This document shows, one piece after another, positions 46,678 through 54,744 of a stretch of 64,000 nucleotides of DNA. This DNA comes from Archangium lipolyticum (GTDB taxonomy: Bacteria; Myxococcota; Myxococcia; Myxococcales; Myxococcaceae): the NCBI RefSeq assembly GCF_024623785.1, contig NZ_JANKBZ010000019.1, positions 62,001 through 126,000 of the forward strand, in the 5' to 3' direction. Positions within the stretch are counted from its first letter, which is position 1; each line of letters begins with the position of its first letter. The position numbers and the translations under genes were made by a program. The notes beneath the pieces are model-generated. The model had not been told where the DNA came from. It saw only the letters and a list, made by a program, of their open reading frames with translations, and made no database searches.

Positions 46678-47550
46678 CTACTTCGTCTCCGGTACTACTC
46701 CCTCCCGTGGGGAGGCGAGCCTGGGTATTACCCCGAGGGCTATTTTATAAAGGTCACCCTGTGACCATTCCTTCCAGGTATTGTTCTTATACTTGGTCCA
46801 GGTGGCGACGTTGGTCTCCGGGCATGGGAACTTGAGATCGTACACGTGGATGATGAAGCTCTTCTCATCCAGGATGACGATGTCCGGCTCGATGCTGCCC
46901 GTCAGGCCCTTCCATCCCTGCTCCGACACAATCTTCTTCACCATCTGCTCATCCAGGAACTCCCACCTGTCGGTCTGGCCGTCGCGCCGGAAACGGGGAT
47001 GGAGCAGGTAGTTCTTCTTCGGTAATAACTCGTCCAGTGCCTTGCGCAGACATGGCCAGGACTGCTCGTGCTTGAAGAGCCCCAAGTATGCGGCCCACGT
47101 CGTCTGTTCGCCGACTTTGAGTTGCTGACAGAGTTCCCGGCTCGGGCTCCTGCCATTGAAGTGGTAGTCGTTCACCTCGCGATCCGCCCTGCGGACACAC
47201 TGCTCGATGGCTCTCTCGAGCTTTGAGCGGAGATCCGCAGCCAGTTGCGTCCCCCGCTGCTCGGCGGAATTGATGCGCACGGATTGCACTGCCACGGTGC
47301 CAGCCACACCGCCAGCGGCGAGTTTGAGTGCCGTGGAGGGCGTCCTCACCACCTGCTCCGCTATCTGGCTCGAGCCGGTGCAGCGCTCCCATTCGCCGGG
47401 GAGTTGCTTGAGGCAGCACTCGGGGGTCAGGTCTCGTGGCCCGCATTTTCCCGCCACATCGACGGGCTCTGACTCCGCCAGGCACCCTCCCAGCAGCAGG
47501 GCTAGGAGCACCAGCAACCGCAGGGGCTCACTCTTCGCGATAGGAGGCAT
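46678..47550 (-). CDS. Putative SitA-like lipoprotein toxin with nuclease-like C-terminus
   Basis: A 290-residue protein. The first 25 residues are a lipoprotein signal (LLVLLALLLGGC). The following CGPRDLTPECCLKQLPGEWE is a cysteine-rich linker. The C-terminal 120 residues contain EPDIVILDEKSF and HVYDLKFPC, which resemble the D...D/E-x-K core of a PD-(D/E)xK nuclease. In Myxococcus, SitA lipoprotein toxins with variable C-termini are passed between kin cells by TraA/TraB outer-membrane exchange and neutralised by a SitI protein; this pair fits that layout. A longer frame reaching 49752 is rejected because it runs antisense to two genes. Confidence 0.7.
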   Translation of the reverse strand: MPPIAKSEPLRLLVLLALLLGGCLAESEPVDVAGKCGPRDLTPECCLKQLPGEWERCTGSSQIAEQVVRTPSTALKLAAGGVAGTVAVQSVRINSAEQRGTQLAADLRSKLERAIEQCVRRADREVNDYHFNGRSPSRELCQQLKVGEQTTWAAYLGLFKHEQSWPCLRKALDELLPKKNYLLHPRFRRDGQTDRWEFLDEQMVKKIVSEQGWKGLTGSIEPDIVILDEKSFIIHVYDLKFPCPETNVATWTKYKNNTWKEWSQGDLYKIALGVIPRLASPREGVVPETK

Positions 47551-47571
47551 GGGCTCTACTATAGAGGCACC

Positions 47572-48966
47572 ATGAACGGTGGTACGGAAGACGGCGCGGC
47601 GGGACAGCTTGGCGCGGCCCCAGTAGGTACAGGAGAGCGGGATCCTCGGTGGCCGCGCCGCCGGGTGCTGCGTTGGGCCCTGGGGCTGGTGCCGGTCACG
47701 GCGGGAGCTGGGTGGGCCGCCTTCGAGTGGCTTGGCGGACGGCGGGGGCTCGTCGCGGTGGAGTCGGACAGTGAGATCTGGGCCGATTCGTTCACACAGC
47801 AGGTTGCCCTGGCCTGTTTCTCGGGGCACCCGGACGCGGTTGCTGGGCTGGACAGGTTGCTTCAGCCCCTCACGCCCAGCAGGCCGGCCCGGCTGTTGAG
47901 CGCGTGTCTGTCCATGGAGCGGGGCGATTGGAGCCGGGTGGAATGGCACCTCGCGTTCTCCAATGTGCGAGACGCTCCGGAGGCGCGCCTGCTGCGCGAG
48001 CTCGCCAGACGCAGGCCCCACGCGCCGGATTGGCGTCATGCCTTCCTCGACACCTGGACGGCGCTCGGCAGGCCTGACTTCCGCAAAAGCACCCTGCTTC
48101 CCCAGCCGCTGGAGTGGAATCTCCTGCTCGCCGACACCGCGGCCGCCTGGAAGGCCGCGACGGAGGCCCAGCGCTTCCCCCTGGCGGTATTGCATCCGGA
48201 ATCGCTGATGGAGCCGCGCCAGGAGTGGGCCCTCGAACAAGTGCGCGTCAGTCAATCCGTGCCACTCCTCATGGTCCTGTGTCAGCAGCTCCACGCGCTC
48301 GACGCGCAAACGCCGCTGAGCCAGCGTCTGCGGCCCGTGGTGGAGGAGCGGCTCGGTCAACTCACCGGGTCCTCTTCCCGGACCCTCCAACTCGCCCTGT
48401 TGTCCTTCCTGTCCGGCAGGCCTCGAACAGCTCCCTTCGAGCGCAGCGACCTGGAGTCGCTCGAGAAGCTCGTCGCGTTGCCCGAGTGGAAGAATCCCTC
48501 GAGCGAGGAGTTCTTCCTGGAGATGCGCGCGCTCTTCGAGGGACTCCTGCTCGCACCCAGCCACCATGCCTGGCTGATGGCCACGCTGGCCCAGGGTATC
48601 TTCCTCGGCCCGTGGCTCGTGCAGCGGGCCAATGCCAGCAAGACGCACCTGTCCGAGGACGAGCAGCGGTGGTTGGGGCGGCTTCTCTGGGATGTGGGGG
48701 CTCGCCTGCGCGAGCAGCGTTCGGACCTGGAGCTGGATATGGGGCTGCGGCTCCAGATGCGCGGCTCCGAGCTGACGGGGCACACCCCGTCCCGGGAGCA
48801 ATGCATCGCCGCCTGGCTGGAGCTGGGGAAGTGGGAGGAGGCCTTGAAGCAGGCGGCCTACTACCGTTGGCCCCTGGCCTCGCTGCAGGAGGAGTCCTGT
48901 GCGCCCAGGGCTCGCGACGAGCAGGCATGGATGCAAGCCTTTGCTGGCAAGGGCGAGCTGCCCTGA
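47572..48966 (+). CDS. Membrane-anchored protein of unknown function
   Basis: A 464-residue protein. After a basic segment with paired arginines (RWPRRRVLRW) there is one hydrophobic helix (ALGLVPVTAGAGWAAFEWL), so it is probably anchored with the rest outside the cytoplasm, possibly by the Tat route. The remainder is helical, with many A-x2-LL and W residues and no known domain. Its ATG is only 21 bp from that of the divergent toxin gene, and AGAGG lies upstream. It might be linked to the toxin, but nothing in the sequence proves it. Confidence 0.7.
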   Translation: MNGGTEDGAAGQLGAAPVGTGERDPRWPRRRVLRWALGLVPVTAGAGWAAFEWLGGRRGLVAVESDSEIWADSFTQQVALACFSGHPDAVAGLDRLLQPLTPSRPARLLSACLSMERGDWSRVEWHLAFSNVRDAPEARLLRELARRRPHAPDWRHAFLDTWTALGRPDFRKSTLLPQPLEWNLLLADTAAAWKAATEAQRFPLAVLHPESLMEPRQEWALEQVRVSQSVPLLMVLCQQLHALDAQTPLSQRLRPVVEERLGQLTGSSSRTLQLALLSFLSGRPRTAPFERSDLESLEKLVALPEWKNPSSEEFFLEMRALFEGLLLAPSHHAWLMATLAQGIFLGPWLVQRANASKTHLSEDEQRWLGRLLWDVGARLREQRSDLELDMGLRLQMRGSELTGHTPSREQCIAAWLELGKWEEALKQAAYYRWPLASLQEESCAPRARDEQAWMQAFAGKGELP

Positions 48967-48999
48967 ATCCGGCATGATGGCTTCCCGGGGGATGGGGCG

Positions 49000-49614
49000 A
49001 TGCCTACCCTGCGCGCAGCCATGACGACGGCATCGACATCGGGGAGAGGGCAGGGCAAGAGCAACCCCAGGCGGGACGGAGAGCGGGCGCTCATTCAACA
49101 GTTGGAGGAGCGCTTCCGGCGCATCACCCATCTGCTCTACGACACGAGCGTTCCCGCCCGTGTCCTGGATGAGGAGGTCGTGCCCTTCCTGGCGGAGGAT
49201 GTCACCTTCACGGACCCCTGGCAGCGCGGCGGGGGCCGTGAGACCTACCGGCGCGGCGCGGCCGGCTTCCACTGCATGTTCTCCTTCGACTTCGACATCT
49301 TCCAGCTCAATGTCCAGCTGGAGGAGGGGCACGAGAAGGGGCGCGCCATCGTCGACGGGGTGATGAACCTGAAGCAGTTCAGCTGGCTGTACACCTACCC
49401 ACTCAGGACCATCCTCGTCTTCGACTTCACCCTCGTGGGCACTCCGGCAGGGGACGTCAGGCCCCTCATCCACGCGCATGAGGAGATGTGGAGCTTCGGC
49501 GACATGATCGCCGCCGTTCCCGGGGTGGGCTGGGTGTACACGAAGCTCTTCCGCAAGGGCTTCAGCTACGGCTTCCTGGCGGCGTCCGCGCTCTGCCGCC
49601 GTATCCGTCAGTGA
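49000..49614 (+). CDS. NTF2-like fold protein
   Basis: A 204-residue protein. DEEVVPFLAEDVTFTDPWQRGGGRETYRRG and the strands after it (LNVQLEEGHEKGRAIVDGVMNL, TILVFDFTLVG) match the cone-shaped NTF2/SnoaL-like fold used by many small-molecule binders and isomerases. The C-terminus has hydrophobic residues (FSYGFLAASALCRR) that may contact the membrane. The start could be 49000 or the ATG at 49021; the latter removes only poorly conserved residues. Function unknown. Confidence 0.75.
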   Translation: MPTLRAAMTTASTSGRGQGKSNPRRDGERALIQQLEERFRRITHLLYDTSVPARVLDEEVVPFLAEDVTFTDPWQRGGGRETYRRGAAGFHCMFSFDFDIFQLNVQLEEGHEKGRAIVDGVMNLKQFSWLYTYPLRTILVFDFTLVGTPAGDVRPLIHAHEEMWSFGDMIAAVPGVGWVYTKLFRKGFSYGFLAASALCRRIRQ

Positions 49615-49736
49615 ACACGGGAGTGGCCCGCTTCTTTCTTCGTGCAACCCCTGTGCAACCGGCGGCGCGTTCCTACCTTCCTCCGCGTGACAAGGCTCCG
49701 GCGGCCGAGGCCGGGGCCACACGAGAGGAGAGGAGC

Positions 49737-49940
49737 ATGATGAAGAAGGCACTGCTGGCCGTGGCGCTGGGGACCCTGTTGGCTGGAACGGGCTGCCACC
49801 GCAATACCCGTGAGCGCGCCGAGGACAACGTGGAGAAGGCGGGCGACAAGGTCGAGGACACGGCGGAGAAGGCGGGCGACAAGGTCGAGGACGCCGCGGA
49901 GAAGGCGGGCGACAAGGTCGAGGACGCGACCGACGACTAG
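49737..49940 (+). CDS. Small lipoprotein with repeated charged units
   Basis: A 67-residue protein: signal peptide with lipobox LAGTGC and then a tail made of three units of the type EKAGDKVED, which would form a charged helix. GAGAGGAGAGGAGC precedes the two adjacent ATG codons. Its last codon, TAG, overlaps the complementary stop of the convergent STAS gene (CTAG). It is too short for the usual family tests; the repeats look like those of stress-related or outer-membrane spacer lipoproteins. Confidence 0.75.
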   Translation: MMKKALLAVALGTLLAGTGCHRNTRERAEDNVEKAGDKVEDTAEKAGDKVEDAAEKAGDKVEDATDD

Positions 49941-50455
49941 TCTTCGGCGCGCGGCTCGGGGAGGGGATGCCGCGGGAGTGCTCCGGCCTGGGGCAACACG
50001 GCGTCTCCTTCCCTGCCGGAGCAGAACTGGCTCCGGATGCGCTCGGCGACGGGCCGCAGGCTCGTCTTGTCGAGGCAGGCCGCCGCCCAGGCCGCCGCGG
50101 CGCCCAGGTCGGGCACGATGGTGTAGGGGGCCGACGGCGTCTTGAGGTGGAAGATGACGCTCATCGTCAGCCGCACCACGGGCGAGGTGACCACGTACGC
50201 GATGCCGAGCAGCGTCTGGTGGATCAGCACCTCGTGCGCCTTGAGCCACTCCACCTGCCGCTGCCGCTGCTCGCTCGAGAAGAGCCGGAGCGTGCTCACG
50301 TCGAAGATGCAGACGTGTCTCTGCTGGCGCTGCAGGTAGTGGGAGGCCCGGCTCAGATAGCTCTCGAAGTCCTGGGAGGAGAGCTCGCCGGTGAGCCGCA
50401 CCACCATCAGCGGCCACTGGGAATCATCGAACGAGAAGGATGCACCGGGGGGCAT
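49937..50455 (-). CDS. STAS-like/SpoIIAA-type protein
   Basis: A 172-residue protein whose core (WPLMVVRLTGELSSQDFESYLSRAS, RHVCIFDVSTLRLFS) has the beta-alpha pattern of STAS/SpoIIAA-like domains in myxobacteria. The last 30 residues are proline- and glutamate-rich. ATG 50455 is chosen because the upstream residues add nothing family-like and the promoter-like sequence lies further up. It probably binds a partner protein or nucleotide. It overlaps the neighbouring lipoprotein gene by three bases at the stops. Confidence 0.65.
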   Translation of the reverse strand: MPPGASFSFDDSQWPLMVVRLTGELSSQDFESYLSRASHYLQRQQRHVCIFDVSTLRLFSSEQRQRQVEWLKAHEVLIHQTLLGIAYVVTSPVVRLTMSVIFHLKTPSAPYTIVPDLGAAAAWAAACLDKTSLRPVAERIRSQFCSGREGDAVLPQAGALPRHPLPEPRAED

Positions 50456-50533
50456 GGGCCCTTGAGGTGGCGGCGGACCTCGCCAGGTGCAAGGCGTGAA
50501 AGTGTTTTTGTTCCGGGGTTCGCGTGCAGCGAT

Positions 50534-50562
50534 ATCAAAGATATACACCGCACGCGGTCCAA
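50534..50562 (-). promoter_or_regulatory. Candidate promoter with small palindrome upstream of the STAS gene
   Basis: On the minus strand TTGGAC (50562-50557) and TTTGAT (50539-50534) are 17 bp apart. The AT-rich ATATC-AAA-GATAT palindrome (50532-50544) covers the -10. Confidence 0.35.
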
Positions 50563-50631
50563 ACCGTGGCATGAATGTAATTCTTCAACTCCACTACCGC
50601 CGGGGGGATTTCCGTCTCCCGAGGTCCGGAT

Positions 50632-51129
50632 CTAGGCGGTCAGGTCGAGCGCGTAGAAGCGGTCGCAGCTGAAGTGGCCCGTGGCGCCCAGGGGGCGCGG
50701 CAGCTGCTGGAAGCCCAGGCGGCTGTACAGCTTCTGCGCCTGCTTCATCCCCGACAGCGTCTCCAGGTAGCACGTCCGGTAACCCGCCTCCCGGGCGAAG
50801 GCCAGACAGTGGCGCACCAGACGCTCGCCCACGCCGCGCCCACGCAGCTCGGGCAGGAAGTACATCTTCCGCAGCTCGCAGATGCCCGGCTCGCCGCCAT
50901 CCAGCGGCGCGATGCCTCCTCCTCCCAACACCCGGCCCGTCCCGTCCTCCACCACCCAGTAGGCGCATCCCGGGCGTGAGTAGGCCCCGCTCATCCCGTT
51001 CACCTCCGGATCGTGGAGGGCGAAGCCCGGTCCGCTCGCTCCGAACTCCGGCATCACCTGGCGGATGATGGCCGCCACCACCGCATCGTCCCGCGACTCA
51101 ATAGGGCGCAGCTTCAGTTCCGTGCTCAT
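50632..51129 (-). CDS. GNAT-family N-acetyltransferase
   Basis: A 165-residue GNAT acetyltransferase. The acetyl-CoA pyrophosphate loop is seen in ELRGRGVGERLV, preceded by the ICELRKMYFLP strand; YLETLSGMKQAQKLYSRLGF forms the later part of the fold. The substrate (amine, amino acid or protein) cannot be told. It is divergent from argC. Start 51129 (MSTELKLRPIESRDD) gives the usual family N-terminus. Confidence 0.87.
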   Translation of the reverse strand: MSTELKLRPIESRDDAVVAAIIRQVMPEFGASGPGFALHDPEVNGMSGAYSRPGCAYWVVEDGTGRVLGGGGIAPLDGGEPGICELRKMYFLPELRGRGVGERLVRHCLAFAREAGYRTCYLETLSGMKQAQKLYSRLGFQQLPRPLGATGHFSCDRFYALDLTA

Positions 51130-51347
51130 GGTGCGTGCACCGTTCCACAGCCTCCGTTCCGAGGCCAAGCACCTTGATGCCGTCCCGTGGCCCGCGAGGG
51201 GCACACCCGGAGTGAGACCGCCGCCTTGGGCTGTAGGGGAGGAGACAGGTCCTCCTGGCCCGCCGCGTCAGAGGCGCGGGGTGGTGGATTTCCCAGCCGG
51301 GGCACCTCTATACACGCCCCGGGCAGTACCTCACGGAGACAGTGCAC

Positions 51348-52412
51348 ATGGCCAACAAGGTCAAGGCAGTCCTCATCGGCGGTACCGGCTATGGCGGGGC
51401 CGAGATCCTCCGCCGCCTCCTCTTCCACCCCCACGTGGAGGTCATCCGCGTCACCGCGGTGGACAACATCGGCAAGAAGGTGGGCGACGTCCACTTCAAC
51501 CTCGCCGGGCTCACCGACCTCTCCTTCCAGGAGCTGCCTCCCGCCCAGGCCGTGGCCGGCGCGGACGTGGTCTTCCTGGCCATGCCCCACAAGACCACCG
51601 CCAAGGTGGTGCTCGACATCATCAACTCGGGCGTGCGCATCGTGGACCTGTCCGGCGACTTCCGCCTGCGCGACGCGGCCTCCTACGCGAAGTACTACGG
51701 CGTGGACCACCCGGCTCCGCAGATGCTCACCGACGGCGCCTTCACCTACGGCATGCCCGAGCTCAACCGCGAGGCCATCCGCAAGGCGCGCTACATCGCC
51801 AGCCCTGGCTGCTTCGCCACCACCATCGCGCTCGGCCTGATGCCGCTCGCCAAGGCCGGGCTGCTCACCGGTCCCATCCACACCGTGGCCGCCACCGGCT
51901 CCTCGGGCAGTGGTGCCAACCCGCAGATTACGACGCACCACCCGCTGCGCGCGGCGAACCTGCGCACCTACAAGCCGCTCGAGCACCAGCACATCCCCGA
52001 AATCCTCCAGACGCTGCGCATCGCCGGTGGCAAGGAGGACATGTCGCTGGAGTTCGTGCCCGTGTCCGCGCCGCTGCCGCGCGGCATCTTCTCCACCTCG
52101 TTCGCCGAGGTGCCCGCCTCCGTCACGCAGGAGCAGCTCGCCGCCGCGTGGAAGTCGGCCTACGGCAACGAGCCCTTCATCCGCATCGTCGGCGGCGGCC
52201 GTCAGCCCGAGGTGGTGGGCGTGTCCGGCAGCAACTACGTGGAGGTGGGCTTCACGCTCGGCCCCGTCACCGGCAACACCCGCCGCGTGGTGTGCTTCTC
52301 CGCGCTCGACAACCTGGTGAAGGGCGGCGCCGGTCAGTCCATCCAGAGTTTCAACCTGATGATGGGCTGGGACGAGCGCCTCACCCTCGCCGAGCCGGGA
52401 CTGTGGCCATGA
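51348..52412 (+). CDS. argC: N-acetyl-gamma-glutamyl-phosphate reductase
   Basis: Third step of arginine synthesis: NADPH-dependent reduction of N-acetylglutamyl phosphate. The 354-residue protein has the dinucleotide motif GGTGYGGAE, the catalytic cysteine in ASPGCFATT, and GSSGSGANPQ. CGGAGA lies upstream of ATG 51348; a GTG two codons earlier is also in frame. The stop overlaps the start of argB (ATGA), so the two proteins are made coupled. Confidence 0.95.
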   Translation: MANKVKAVLIGGTGYGGAEILRRLLFHPHVEVIRVTAVDNIGKKVGDVHFNLAGLTDLSFQELPPAQAVAGADVVFLAMPHKTTAKVVLDIINSGVRIVDLSGDFRLRDAASYAKYYGVDHPAPQMLTDGAFTYGMPELNREAIRKARYIASPGCFATTIALGLMPLAKAGLLTGPIHTVAATGSSGSGANPQITTHHPLRAANLRTYKPLEHQHIPEILQTLRIAGGKEDMSLEFVPVSAPLPRGIFSTSFAEVPASVTQEQLAAAWKSAYGNEPFIRIVGGGRQPEVVGVSGSNYVEVGFTLGPVTGNTRRVVCFSALDNLVKGGAGQSIQSFNLMMGWDERLTLAEPGLWP

Positions 52413-53257
52413 GCGCGCTCACCGACTTCCGGGGGCGCTGGTTCGTCGTGAAGATCGGCGGCGAGCTGGCCATGGACAAGCCGAAGCTCGCCGCGAGCGT
52501 GGGCGCCGCCGTGCGCGCCTTCCTCGACGCGGGCATCCGCGTGACCGTCATCCACGGTGGCGGGCCCCAGGCCACCGAGATGCAGAAGAGGCTCGGGCTT
52601 CAGCCGAAGATGGTCGCCGGCCGCCGCTACACCGACGAGGCCACCCTCGAGGTGATGAAGATGACGCTCGCGGGCCAGGTGTCCGTGGACGTGGCCTCCG
52701 CCTTTCGCATCGCCGGTGTCCCCGCCCTGTGCACCACCGGCATGTCCGCCGGGCTCGTCGACGCGAAGCGCCGTCCTCCCAAGGTCATGAGCGGCGCGGG
52801 GCCGGAGCCCGTGGACCTCGGCCTGGTGGGCGACATCACCGGCGTGGACACCGCGCTCTTCCAGCGCATCGCCGACGCGGGCTTCGTCCCCGTGCTCGGC
52901 TCGCTCTCCGGGGACGCCCAGGGCAACGTCTTCAACGTCAACGCGGACACCGTGGCCACCCGTGTGGCCGCGAAGCTCGGCGCCGCCAAGCTGTTCCTCG
53001 TGTCCAACGTGCCCGGCGTGCTCGCCAACAAGGACGACCCCTCCACCCGCCTGCCCACCCTCACCCCCGCCGAGGCCCGCGCGAAGATCGCCTCCGGCGT
53101 CATCCAGGGCGGCATGATTCCCAAGGTGGAGGAGAGCCTGGAGATGCTCGAGGAGGGCATCGAGGCCATCCACATCGTGGGCATCTCTCCCAACGACGCC
53201 GTGCTGCGCGAGGCCGAGAAGCCCGGCAGTCACGGCACCGCGTTCCTACGCGGGTAG
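52409..53257 (+). CDS. argB: Acetylglutamate kinase
   Basis: Second step of arginine synthesis: phosphorylates N-acetylglutamate. The 282-residue amino acid kinase has VVKIGGELA, VIHGGGPQATEMQ and GGMIPKVEE, typical of ArgB. The start is fixed by the 4-base overlap with argC. No other arg genes are present in the window. The 3' end overlaps by 12 bp the convergent P450 gene. Confidence 0.95.
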   Translation: MSALTDFRGRWFVVKIGGELAMDKPKLAASVGAAVRAFLDAGIRVTVIHGGGPQATEMQKRLGLQPKMVAGRRYTDEATLEVMKMTLAGQVSVDVASAFRIAGVPALCTTGMSAGLVDAKRRPPKVMSGAGPEPVDLGLVGDITGVDTALFQRIADAGFVPVLGSLSGDAQGNVFNVNADTVATRVAAKLGAAKLFLVSNVPGVLANKDDPSTRLPTLTPAEARAKIASGVIQGGMIPKVEESLEMLEEGIEAIHIVGISPNDAVLREAEKPGSHGTAFLRG

Positions 53258-54646
53258 GGTGACCCGGGCCGGGCGGCTCAGGGGCTCCAGGAGCATGGGG
53301 AGCCCTCCCTTGGGCCGCAGGGTGATGAGCGGCTCGGGCTCCACGGGGCGGCCGGGCAGCGCGCGCAGCTGGAAGCGCTGCAGCACGGTGGCGGTGATGA
53401 GCGTGGCCTCCATGAGGGCGAAGGCGTTGCCGATACACAGGCGCTGGCCTCCGCCGAAGGGGAGGAGGGAGAAGCGGGGCCGGTCCGCGGCGTGCTCGGG
53501 CGAGAAGCGGTCCGGGTCGAAGCGCTCGGGGTCGGGCCACAGCTTCGGGTTGCGCTGGAGGACGTAGGCGTTGAGCGTGACGATGACGCGCGGGCTCGCG
53601 GGGATGTGGACGCCCGCGAGCACGTCCTCCTTCACCGGCTGGCGGGCGAAGAGCCACGCGGGCGGGTAGAGGCGCAGCGTCTCCTCGAATATCTGGGTGA
53701 GGTAGCGCAGGTGGGGGAGATCGTCGGCGGTGGGGAGCCTGTCGCCGAGCACGGTGTCCACCTCGGCGCGGGCACGGGCCTCCACGTCGGGATGCTGGGA
53801 CAGCAGGTGCCACATCCAGGCGAGTGCGGTGGCGGTGGTCTCGTGACCGGCGAGGAAGAGGGTCATCGTCTCGTCGCGCAGCTGTTGATCCGTCATGCGC
53901 TCGCCGGTGTCGGCGTCCTGGGTGGCCATGAGCGTGGCGAGCAGATCATCCCCGTGCGTCTGGCCTTCGCGGCGGCGGGCGATGATGTCGAAGACGATGG
54001 CGTCGAGGGTGGACAGGACGCGGCGCCAGGCACGGTTGCGCGCGGTGGGGATGAAGTCCGGAGGACGCAGGCCGAAGGAGAGGCCGCGGTAGTTGACCTC
54101 CTCGAGCGCGACGGCCATGGCCTGGCCGACGCGCTCGGCGGTGCCGCTGACGTCGGTGGAGAAGAGGGCGCGGCCGACGACGGCGAGGGTCAGGCGCATC
54201 ATCTCGCTGAAGATGTCGAGGGGCGCGGAGGTCGAGTGGGACCGCCAGCGCGCCAGCATCTGCCCGGTGACGTCCACCATGCCCTCGGCGAGGGTGGCGA
54301 GGCGCTCCTTGTGGAAGGAGGGCTGCATGAGGCGGCGCTGGCGCTTCCAGAAGTCACCTTCGCTGCTGAAGAGGCCGTTGCCGAGCAGGTCGCGCACGTC
54401 GCGCAGGAAGCTGGGCGGTTTGTTGTACCTGTCGGCATGATCGACCAGCACGTGCTTGATGAGCTCGGGGCTGGCCAGGGACAGGAGGTGGATGGTGGGC
54501 CCCATGCGCAGGCGGACGAAGTCTCCGTGCTCCTGATGGGCGCGGGTGAAGAGCTGGAGCGGTTCGCGCCGCCGTTCCTGGATGCTGCCCCAGAACCAAT
54601 GGCCTCTGGGTCCGGGAACCTCTCCGAGCCTGCGTTCTTCCGGCAT
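53246..54646 (-). CDS. Cytochrome P450
   Basis: A 466-residue soluble P450. The I-helix oxygen-binding motif is AGHETTATAL, the K-helix EETLRLYPP carries ExxR, and the heme loop FGGGQRLCIG has the axial cysteine. The sequence is of the CYP4/CYP102-like fatty-acid-hydroxylase appearance common in myxobacteria. It needs an external reductase and ferredoxin. It lies 98 bp downstream of a condensation-like gene on the same strand, so the two might modify one product. Confidence 0.93.
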   Translation of the reverse strand: MPEERRLGEVPGPRGHWFWGSIQERRREPLQLFTRAHQEHGDFVRLRMGPTIHLLSLASPELIKHVLVDHADRYNKPPSFLRDVRDLLGNGLFSSEGDFWKRQRRLMQPSFHKERLATLAEGMVDVTGQMLARWRSHSTSAPLDIFSEMMRLTLAVVGRALFSTDVSGTAERVGQAMAVALEEVNYRGLSFGLRPPDFIPTARNRAWRRVLSTLDAIVFDIIARRREGQTHGDDLLATLMATQDADTGERMTDQQLRDETMTLFLAGHETTATALAWMWHLLSQHPDVEARARAEVDTVLGDRLPTADDLPHLRYLTQIFEETLRLYPPAWLFARQPVKEDVLAGVHIPASPRVIVTLNAYVLQRNPKLWPDPERFDPDRFSPEHAADRPRFSLLPFGGGQRLCIGNAFALMEATLITATVLQRFQLRALPGRPVEPEPLITLRPKGGLPMLLEPLSRPARVTLPA

Positions 54647-54744
54647 GTCTGCTGACTCCTGGGCAAAGGGGCTGGTCTCGGGAGGAGACCGAGCGGAAAG
54701 ACGGTACTGGCGGCCGGGGCACGGCACGAGAAACCTCGCGGCGT

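Noticed and set aside
46678-49752. A 1024-residue version of the lipoprotein toxin
   Set aside because: The first 734 codons are antisense to two good plus-strand genes and low-complexity; the lipoprotein signal begins at 47550.
51065-53257. A 730-residue fusion ending in acetylglutamate kinase
   Set aside because: The first part is a shifted frame of argC; ArgB begins at 52409 with normal length.
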